Source: Bacteroidota bacterium | GTDB lineage: Bacteria > Bacteroidota > Bacteroidia > Chitinophagales > Saprospiraceae | DNA length: 7,935 nucleotides | Direction: 5' to 3' | Assembly (NCBI GenBank): GCA_018969455.1 | Contig: JAGWYI010000176.1 | Location: 1 to 7,935 of the forward strand | In this document: positions 1 to 5,767 of the stretch, in pieces | How positions within the stretch are numbered: position 1 is the stretch's first letter | Layout: each line of letters begins with the position of its first letter | Notes under the pieces: generated by a model | What the model was told of the DNA's origin: nothing | Databases searched by the model: none | What the model saw: the letters and a program-made list of their open reading frames with translations, nothing else | Made by a program: the position numbers and the translations under genes

Positions 1-4
1 TAGC

Positions 5-1000
5 CTATGCTGGGCGCAGCATGTCTTCCATTTCGCTATTTTTCAAAATTTGGGCAATGTGCGCTGCAATTTGGACTGCATGAACCCGTGAATTTTCAAT
101 AAACCACACATGTGTATCCAGTCCGCCGCAAACCACACCGGCCAGGTAAATCCCCGACACATTGGATTCCTGGGTTTCGGGATTATACACGGGTTGTTGT
201 TGATGTTGCGCTTGCAATTGGATGCCCATTTGTTCGAGGAGTTGGAAATTGGGCTGGTAGCCCGTCGCAGCGATCACGTAATCATTTTGCAATGAGATTA
301 TGCCTTCCTGCGTGCGCAACTCAATCCGGTCGGGATGAATGTGGGTTATTTCGGCGTTAAAATAGGCTTTAATGCTTCCCTCCTTAATTCGATTGATGAT
401 GTCTGGACGCACCCAATATTTTACACGATCGCCAATATCGGCGCCTTTCACGATCAGGGTTACTTCTGCGCCTTTGCGGTAGGTTTCCAAGGCAGCATCC
501 ACTGCAGAGTTATTGCCGCCTACCACTGCCACTTTTTGTTTGTAATAAAAATGCGGCTCCTGGTAATAATGCGTCACTTTGCTCAATTCTTCGCCAGGGA
601 TATGAAGCATCACTGGCAAATCGTAAAAACCGGTAGCCAATACAATTTTTCTACTAAGGTATTGATTACGGCTGGTGTGTACCCTGAAATGATTGTCGGA
701 ATGCGCTACATGCAACACGGTCTCAAATAATTGGATTTCAATCTGTTTGAATTCGGCAACACGACGATAATATTCCAGCGCTTCTCCCCGTGTGGGTTTG
801 GCCTGATTTGAAACAAATGGAATGTCGCCAATTTCCAGTCGCTCGGAGCTGGAGAAAAATTGCATGTTTTGAGGGTAATGATACAAACTATTAACAAGCG
901 TCCCTTTTTCAACCACCAGATAGGAAAGCCCTCTTTTTTGCAATTCCAAGGCACAGGCTAAGCCAATGGGCCCTCCTCCCACAATGAGCACATCCAGCAT
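5..1000 (-). CDS. ypdA: YpdA/Bdr-family FAD/NAD(P)H oxidoreductase (putative bacillithiol disulfide reductase)
   Basis: Cytoplasmic flavoprotein that in Firmicutes uses NADPH to reduce bacillithiol disulfide, keeping the low-molecular-weight thiol pool reduced. About 331 residues, the normal family length, and complete, with a TAG stop at 5-7. Visible: the N-terminal FAD-binding GGGPIG (residues 8-13), then the family-typical stretches EKGTLVNSLYHYPQNMQFFS and SERLEIGDIPFVS, LATGFYDLP (about 121-129), a second Rossmann motif VVGGNNSAVDAALE (from about 159) for NAD(P)H, and the C-terminal AATGYQPN and GIYLAGVVCGG. There is no CxxC pair, so it is not a classical thioredoxin reductase. I chose the ATG at 998-1000 because the protein then begins MLDVLIVGGGPIG, a natural N-terminus; an in-frame TTG at 1013-1015 would add five residues. 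The residue matching Cys14 of S. aureus YpdA (from memory) is Ile here. Whether the substrate is bacillithiol in this organism is inference. Confidence 0.87.
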   Translation of the reverse strand: MLDVLIVGGGPIGLACALELQKRGLSYLVVEKGTLVNSLYHYPQNMQFFSSSERLEIGDIPFVSNQAKPTRGEALEYYRRVAEFKQIEIQLFETVLHVAHSDNHFRVHTSRNQYLSRKIVLATGFYDLPVMLHIPGEELSKVTHYYQEPHFYYKQKVAVVGGNNSAVDAALETYRKGAEVTLIVKGADIGDRVKYWVRPDIINRIKEGSIKAYFNAEITHIHPDRIELRTQEGIISLQNDYVIAATGYQPNFQLLEQMGIQLQAQHQQQPVYNPETQESNVSGIYLAGVVCGGLDTHVWFIENSRVHAVQIAAHIAQILKNSEMEDMLRPA

Positions 1001-1080
1001 GTTTTTTTGAGGCAAGTATACAGGGATTAAATTAAAGATGGGGTTTGTTCGAAAAAAAAGATTTTAAAAAATTGATTTTC

Positions 1081-1119
1081 AAAACATTAGGTCGGAAGCA
1101 GAACTTCCGCTTCCGACCT
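1081..1119 (-). terminator. Intrinsic-terminator-like hairpin after the DUF1800-DUF1501 operon
   Basis: A perfect 11-bp inverted repeat: AGGTCGGAAGC (1089-1099) and GCTTCCGACCT (1109-1119), with a 9-base loop. It lies 14 bases beyond the stop codon of the DUF1501 gene. Read on the minus strand, the stem is followed by AATGTTTT, and a further run of T lies some 10 bases on. The T tract is not immediate, so termination efficiency is uncertain. On the plus strand the stem is followed by GAAAAG, which does not suit termination that way. GGAAG (1094-1098) can also pair with CTTCC (1104-1108), giving a shorter alternative fold. Confidence 0.7.
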
Positions 1120-1132
1120 GAAAAGTGTATGT

Positions 1133-2782
1133 TTATCGAACTACATTGATTTTAACAACTTCTGCAGCACCGTTCCGCTTGTTTTCAAGCCGGGCAAAAT
1201 AAGGACCAGGCGGAATTGAAATAACATCGAGGTAAAACAGGTTGTTCCCTGGCAATATACGCACCAATGTGGATGAAACAAGCGAACCTCCCAGACTGTG
1301 CAAACTCAATATGGCATCGAAGGAGTCGCTGCTTTCATAGTTGATTTCCGCTGTAACAGATGCCGGGTTGGGGAAAACCTGAAGTTTGCGTGGCCTGGTA
1401 GAAACATTGGATACTGCGCTTGCCTCGCCCCAGTAACAGCCGGGATCTACAACCGAATCGGCGTCAAGGGCTGCAATTTTGGTGTATCCTTCAAACATGG
1501 TTTGTTCCATGATATACGGATTGGCGCCCAGCCAGTCTTGCAACAAGGTTGCAAAAACCTGCCGATAATCAAATTGCAAATGTTTCAATTGCCCATCGTT
1601 GGTCAAGTCGTTTAGGTCGACATTGGTCCCAAAAACACCGGCTTTTACATTTTTCCCAAACAGATACATGGGAGCAAGTGTCCCATGGTCGGTTCCATTG
1701 GAGCCATTCTCCCGGGCACATCTTCCAAATTCGGAAAAAGTACAGCCAATCACTTGTTCATCGAGTCCCATTGCCTTGAGGTCGTTGAAAAAATATTGAA
1801 CTGCTTCAGCCAATTCGAGCAGCAATTCGGCGTGAGTGCCTTCTGTGGTCGCTGCAGCATCTACCTGTCCGCTGTGGGTGTCAAACCCGCCATGTTGGCA
1901 AAGGTAAATTTTGGTTTTGCACCCGCCTTTAATCATACGGGCGATGGTTTTTAACTGGGCCGCCAGGTTGGTATCTGGATAGGAATTCAAAGCGTTGCTG
2001 CCATTGTCAAAAACTTCGGTAATGCGTTGAGCATAATCGTTTACGCTTTGTTCAACACCCATTATGTATGCCAGTTCCGCTCCCTGATCGGTATCCGGTA
2101 TGTTGAGGATTGGCGCTCCTCCAATGGTTTGAATAAGCGAAAAAAATCCGGAAGGATCCTGGCCGCTCAGGTTGATCACATTTTGATGTTCGGTTTCGGT
2201 GTGAAAACCCAGCGATGGATTGGTATCCCCTATTTGAATTCCCAGGGGATCGGGCATATCGGCAGTAGGAGCGCCGGCAACATCGGGGTAAAATGCTTGT
2301 AAAGCCCGGCCCATCCAGCCCGTTGTGAGGTTGAAATTGCTGCTTGTGGTATCCCCCCCGGTAAGCCACAGATCGGTGCCCTTAAAATGCGATTGATTCA
2401 TGTTGGCATATCCCGCGCCTTGTACAATGGCCAGGGTTCCTTCCTCATACATGGTTTTAAATGCGGCAAGCGACGGGTGCAAGCCCACCTGATCCTGGGT
2501 GGCGAGGCCTGAGTCTAGGACAATGGCTGCATCCTGGGCAATTCGGATATTGGGACGGATGTTGGCATAGGTATCATATTGGGGAAGGGCAATGATGTTG
2601 TTGATGCCGTCATTTCCGCCTTTCAATTGAATTAATACCAGCACGCGGTCTTCAATGCCATCACAGGCAGAAAGAATTTTGGCCATCTTCGAGTTGGCAA
2701 AAGGTCGAAGCGGAAACCCGTTTACTGCAATGGGCGTCACACCCGCTGCGGGCAATATTTTGAGAAAATTTCTTCTTTTCAT
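1133..2782 (-). CDS. DUF1501 domain protein with Tat signal and T9SS type A sorting domain
   Basis: 549-residue secreted protein of the DUF1501 family, which is related to the alkaline phosphatase/sulfatase fold; its reaction is unknown. The N-terminus MKRRNFLKILPAAG is a twin-arginine signal (RRNFLK). Family blocks follow: LVLIQLKGGNDGINN (about 48-62), NQSHF (129-133), TTGWMGRAL (from about 153), HGGFDTHSGQ (297-306) and the hallmark SEFGR...NGSNGTDHG (350-367). The conserved His, Asp and Gly residues there are candidates for metal or phosphate binding. Residues about 463-549 form a T9SS type A C-terminal domain: VFPNPAS (469-475), a beta-rich stretch, then PPGPYFARLENK and a basic, hydrophobic end (VVKINVVR). 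This suggests Tat export to the periplasm followed by T9SS transport to the cell surface. The ATG at 2780-2782 lies 3 bases after the DUF1800 stop with no clear ribosome-binding site, so translational coupling is likely. Family call is firm; function is unknown. Confidence 0.93.
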   Translation of the reverse strand: MKRRNFLKILPAAGVTPIAVNGFPLRPFANSKMAKILSACDGIEDRVLVLIQLKGGNDGINNIIALPQYDTYANIRPNIRIAQDAAIVLDSGLATQDQVGLHPSLAAFKTMYEEGTLAIVQGAGYANMNQSHFKGTDLWLTGGDTTSSNFNLTTGWMGRALQAFYPDVAGAPTADMPDPLGIQIGDTNPSLGFHTETEHQNVINLSGQDPSGFFSLIQTIGGAPILNIPDTDQGAELAYIMGVEQSVNDYAQRITEVFDNGSNALNSYPDTNLAAQLKTIARMIKGGCKTKIYLCQHGGFDTHSGQVDAAATTEGTHAELLLELAEAVQYFFNDLKAMGLDEQVIGCTFSEFGRCARENGSNGTDHGTLAPMYLFGKNVKAGVFGTNVDLNDLTNDGQLKHLQFDYRQVFATLLQDWLGANPYIMEQTMFEGYTKIAALDADSVVDPGCYWGEASAVSNVSTRPRKLQVFPNPASVTAEINYESSDSFDAILSLHSLGGSLVSSTLVRILPGNNLFYLDVISIPPGPYFARLENKRNGAAEVVKINVVR

Positions 2783-2785
2783 GAG

Positions 2786-4441
2786 TTAAAAGGTTTGGTA
2801 TTCAGGTGAATACATAATGGCAGAAATCAGGCGTTCGAGTGCGATTTTCACCTCCGATTCATTTCCCGTACTCAAATAGCTCTGCCATTCATAGGTCCAA
2901 TCTGCTGCCGGCAGGCCGTTGAGGAAGGTTTTGTTGAAGAAATAATTGAAGCGGTCACTGTCAACCTGCTCTGGAAGCATGTATTGAAGCAAGTCGTTGA
3001 CCAAAACATAGGCATCGGAAGGATCGCTGCAAATGCCGCTCGTGCGCACGAATGTGGCAATATTGAGTTTTATGCCAATGGGCTGATTGGGCCCGTCGCC
3101 AATTTGACGGGTACCCGTAAGCAACATGGCCGGCAATTTGTACCGGGCAATGATCGTGCTGGAGTTGAACCATTGCCGGCTGAATTCAGGATCCTGATAA
3201 TAAGCGCCGTAACCTGCCACATCTGCTGGCATGAATATAGGGAAATTGGCAGCGCCAAACATCCTGGCAATTACTGCCTGACTATAAAAGGCAATATAAT
3301 GAATGTTGGTTTGGGTAGTTGGGCTGGGGATCGGAACTTTAAAAAAGGAAAGCGACTGCAATGCGAGCTCCAAGGGCGATTTAATCATGCCTCCAATAAT
3401 CTCATCGCTGTTGTCGGAATCATCGGCATCGAAAAAGTGCGTACTGGAAAACAACTGGGTTAAGACAGGAAGCAATTCAAAATTATTGGAAATCAGGGTG
3501 TTCGCCAAGGGTGTTATGATGTCGTTTTCGATTTCCGGGCTTATATTTTTATGTACAAAGTAATGGTACAGGCGCCGACAAAGGTTTTTGGCTGTTTCAG
3601 GCTGCGCAAAAACCATGTTGACAAAGGCGGTGAGTTCAGTTGCAACACCCGCTACGTTTTGGGCGCCAGGTATTGACGTGTTCTGAAAACAATGGCTAAA
3701 GGTTTTGGTACTGGTATCATGCTGCGCAAAATTGATAACGCCCTTTGGAATATTGGTTTCCGGATCAATAACAGATCGGGCGCCATTTACCCGAATCCCC
3801 GTAAACACCTTGGCTGCTTGAACAATATCATCCTCTGTGTAATTGGTATAATCGCCCGGGGCTACTTGCGGCCCTTTGCCGATGGTAAATAGCTCCAAAA
3901 ATTCCCGGGCAAAATTTTCGTTCGGGTTGTCTTTGGTGTTCTCATTGTTGTTCAAATACCGCAACATGTTGTTGTCGGATATAATCTTGGAGGCCAGTTT
4001 TTTAAAATTCCCAAGTGCTCCCCAACGCAAGAGGGCTAAATAATCGTAAAAATTGACGGTCCCCCCCGCTGTAATCGAGGTGATCATAAACTGGTGGTAA
4101 AAAAAAGTCATTTTATGCCCGATTCCCGGATCGCGCAGCGCTTCATTGATCCACCAGCCCATCATGTAGCGGCGTAAAATAAAATCCTGAGTGGGCAAGG
4201 CCAATCCGGTGGGTAAACACCATGTTAAGTTTTCAACGGCGCCATTCGTGGAAGGATCGTCGTAAACAGGTTGTTCCAACTGCCGAGGATACAGGGTCAG
4301 CAAGCTTGAAAGGGCCTGGGATACCGTTTGCGTCGCAAGCATATCCACCTTTTCTTTGGTGAAATTATAACTTGTACGGCGCAGCAAATGGGCTGCACGA
4401 CGGGGGCCCAGCACGCCTTGTAAAGGGTTGAGTGATGCCAT
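2786..4441 (-). CDS. DUF1800 domain protein
   Basis: About 551 residues, a full-length DUF1800 family protein of unknown biochemical function; these genes very often stand beside a DUF1501 gene, as here. Family blocks: AAHLLRRTSY (about 17-26), HKMTFFYHQF (109-118), NFAREFLELFTIG (about 176-188), DDIVQAAKVFTGI (204-216), NLCRRLYHYFVH, IKSPLELALQSL, and MFGAANFPIFMPADVAGYG in the C-terminal half. The N-terminus MASLNPLQGVLGPRRAAHLL runs straight into the domain. I see no signal peptide, and no start codon able to supply one before an upstream in-frame TAG. I chose the ATG at 4439-4441; a TTG at 4445-4447 would add two residues. It is the first gene of the operon, and its TAA is 3 bases before the DUF1501 ATG. 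If it acts with the surface-exposed DUF1501 protein, it must be exported with a partner or by an unrecognised route; that is inference. Confidence 0.9.
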   Translation of the reverse strand: MASLNPLQGVLGPRRAAHLLRRTSYNFTKEKVDMLATQTVSQALSSLLTLYPRQLEQPVYDDPSTNGAVENLTWCLPTGLALPTQDFILRRYMMGWWINEALRDPGIGHKMTFFYHQFMITSITAGGTVNFYDYLALLRWGALGNFKKLASKIISDNNMLRYLNNNENTKDNPNENFAREFLELFTIGKGPQVAPGDYTNYTEDDIVQAAKVFTGIRVNGARSVIDPETNIPKGVINFAQHDTSTKTFSHCFQNTSIPGAQNVAGVATELTAFVNMVFAQPETAKNLCRRLYHYFVHKNISPEIENDIITPLANTLISNNFELLPVLTQLFSSTHFFDADDSDNSDEIIGGMIKSPLELALQSLSFFKVPIPSPTTQTNIHYIAFYSQAVIARMFGAANFPIFMPADVAGYGAYYQDPEFSRQWFNSSTIIARYKLPAMLLTGTRQIGDGPNQPIGIKLNIATFVRTSGICSDPSDAYVLVNDLLQYMLPEQVDSDRFNYFFNKTFLNGLPAADWTYEWQSYLSTGNESEVKIALERLISAIMYSPEYQTF

Positions 4442-4530
4442 GAGCAACCGTAGTCTAGGTGAACTGATACCCTTTTGGACTTTCTAAATGTTTGGAGGTT
4501 TAAAATAAAGATGAAATAAAATTTTACTTA

Positions 4531-4568
4531 CAAAAAACCACCGGCTTGCTGTATGGCAATACCGGTGG
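4531..4568 (-). terminator. Intrinsic terminator on the minus strand with no obvious upstream gene
   Basis: On the minus strand, CCACCGG (4568-4562) pairs with CCGGTGG (4544-4538), and inside them TTGC (4559-4556) pairs with GCAA (4549-4546) around a 6-base loop. A run of six T follows directly (4537-4532). GC-rich stem plus immediate T run is the classical intrinsic terminator form, and it works only in this direction because the plus-strand flank is CGACCCC. It lies about 90 bases upstream of the DUF1800 start codon and downstream of no recognised minus-strand gene. It may end a small RNA, act as a transcription attenuator in the DUF1800-DUF1501 leader, or stop antisense transcription from the fecR side. 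Confidence 0.7.
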
Positions 4569-4690
4569 CGACCCCAAAAAACCATATGAAACACGTCATA
4601 TTATCTTTTTTATTACAGGCATTAAAAGTAGCGACACACTTTATACCAGGATCCGCCGGGTTTTGTGGATAAACCAGGATGGATTTTGCT

Positions 4691-4710
4691 GATTTATAAT
4701 GATTTATAAA
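4691..4710. repeat. Short AT-rich tandem repeat upstream of fecR
   Basis: Two adjacent 10-base units, GATTTATAAT and GATTTATAAA, differ at the last base only. They lie about 57 bases before the fecR start codon. The first contains TATAAT. They could be part of a promoter or a protein-binding site, or be chance in AT-rich spacer DNA. Confidence 0.4.
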
Positions 4711-4750
4711 GATCGTTATGCGCAAAATCTGGCGGCTTAAAGTATACAAC

Positions 4751-4758
4751 AGAAAGGA
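4751..4758 (+). promoter_or_regulatory. Candidate ribosome-binding site of fecR
   Basis: AGAAAGGA lies 8 bases before the ATG at 4767-4769. Strong Shine-Dalgarno sequences are uncommon in Bacteroidota, so this purine-rich stretch mainly supports the choice of that ATG as the start. Confidence 0.45.
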
Positions 4759-4766
4759 ATATTGCC

Positions 4767-5711
4767 ATGTTAAACTCAATTTTCGACGATGATACGTTGT
4801 TGGCACGCTGGTTGGCAGGAACGCTTACCCCGGAAGAACAGGAGGCCCTGATGAAGCATCCCGATTTTCCAGCATTTCAGCGTTTGGTGCAGACTGCCGA
4901 CCAATTGCAGGCGCCCGAAGCGGATCTCTCCGGAATGTGGGCTGGATTGTCGCAAAAAATAGCGTTTCTTAAGCAAAAACGCCGGTACATGTATTGGGCA
5001 GTTCCACTCAGCGCAGTCGCGGCCATCGGGTTGTTGTTGCTTTTTGCCTGGCCCTTGTTTCAAAACAAGGTGCAGGGACCAGTATTTGTATACACAGGTG
5101 TGGGCGAACACAAATCGTTGCGTTTGCCCGATGGATCCACCATTCAACTCAACGCCATGTCATCCATCGAACTGGATACGAAAAACTGGAACAGCGAACG
5201 CATTGTCAAATTGGATGGAGAAGCCCTTTTTGAAGTGACCAAAAATCCCAATGCACGTTTTGAAGTAAGAAGCAGCCATGGAACGGTACGGGTGCTTGGA
5301 ACAATTTTTAGCGTAAAATCAAGGGAAAATACCTTTGAAGTTCAGTGTTTTGAAGGGAAAGTGAAAGCCGAAACCAAAACCCAATTCTCGATCACTCTTC
5401 TTGCCGGACAAGGCAGTAAAGCACCTGGCGGGAATGCAGACTGGTTGCCCATCGCCCCCCTGCAAGACAGTTTGCCCCCATGGATCAAAGGCATCAGCAA
5501 ATATGAAAATGCGGCCTTGAGTACAGTTTTCAATGACCTGGAAATTCAATACGGGGTTCAGGTGCACGCAAATGGCCTTGAAAATCGCACGTTTACAGGA
5601 TCTTTCCCGCACAACGACCTGAAACTTGCGCTGAACATCATTTGTGGCGCCCTCGACCTGAATTATACCTTGGAAAATAAAAATGTGCAAATTGGGCCTA
5701 AGGACAAATAA
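4767..5711 (+). CDS. FecR-family anti-sigma factor with DUF4974 domain
   Basis: Inner-membrane regulator of a cell-surface signalling system: the cytoplasmic part holds an ECF sigma factor, and the periplasmic part receives a signal from an outer-membrane TonB-dependent receptor. 314 residues, complete. Order: cytoplasmic N-terminal region (1-72) with LLARWLAGTLTPEEQEAL, typical of FecR-type anti-sigma proteins; one membrane helix (about 77-97, preceded by KQKRR); periplasmic FecR domain (about 105-205) with LPDGSTIQLNAMSSI, LDGEALFEVTKN, FEVRSSHGTVRVLGTIFSV and VQCFEGKVKA; and C-terminal DUF4974 (about 244-310) beginning ISKYENAALSTVFNDLE. The receptor gene follows after 56 bases and is probably co-transcribed. 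Unusually, no sigma gene precedes it; the neighbour on that side is the divergent DUF1800 operon. The true partner sigma factor is unknown. Confidence 0.93.
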   Translation: MLNSIFDDDTLLARWLAGTLTPEEQEALMKHPDFPAFQRLVQTADQLQAPEADLSGMWAGLSQKIAFLKQKRRYMYWAVPLSAVAAIGLLLLFAWPLFQNKVQGPVFVYTGVGEHKSLRLPDGSTIQLNAMSSIELDTKNWNSERIVKLDGEALFEVTKNPNARFEVRSSHGTVRVLGTIFSVKSRENTFEVQCFEGKVKAETKTQFSITLLAGQGSKAPGGNADWLPIAPLQDSLPPWIKGISKYENAALSTVFNDLEIQYGVQVHANGLENRTFTGSFPHNDLKLALNIICGALDLNYTLENKNVQIGPKDK

Positions 5712-5767
5712 AAAAAGAGGGTGTTTCATGGGCTCTATATGATTTTTAAATCCGCTACCTAATTACC

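Larger units (their letters stand above)
4442..4766. other. Divergent intergenic region between the DUF1800 operon and fecR
   Basis: About 325 bases between two divergent transcription units, so promoters for both should lie here. I see no convincing Bacteroidota promoter (TAnnTTTG about 20 bases after TTTG) on either strand. A TATAAT at 4695-4700 lacks a good upstream partner. Content: a minus-strand intrinsic terminator (4531-4568), an 8-base direct repeat ACCAGGAT (4645-4652 and 4673-4680), a near-perfect tandem repeat GATTTATAAT/GATTTATAAA (4691-4710), and a purine-rich AGAAAGGA before fecR. No ECF sigma factor gene is present, although one usually precedes fecR. A 28-codon plus-strand reading frame (4586-4672) is too short to support as a gene. 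Confidence 0.6.

Noticed and set aside
335..730. Plus-strand 131-codon frame opposite the YpdA-like gene
   Set aside because: It is antisense to a clearly recognised flavoprotein and has no sign of a real product.
2984..3463. Plus-strand 159-codon frame opposite the DUF1800 gene
   Set aside because: The minus strand here encodes well-conserved DUF1800 blocks; this frame shows no domain pattern.
4538..4568. The hairpin as a plus-strand terminator or a fecR riboswitch
   Set aside because: The plus-strand flank lacks a T run, and I see no conserved riboswitch core; the features fit minus-strand termination.
4528..4806. Minus-strand 92-codon frame across the intergenic region, ending at the T run of the orphan terminator
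   Set aside because: It starts from a GTG inside the fecR coding region, the terminator stem lies within its last codons, and the protein has no recognisable pattern. A non-coding transcript explains the terminator better.
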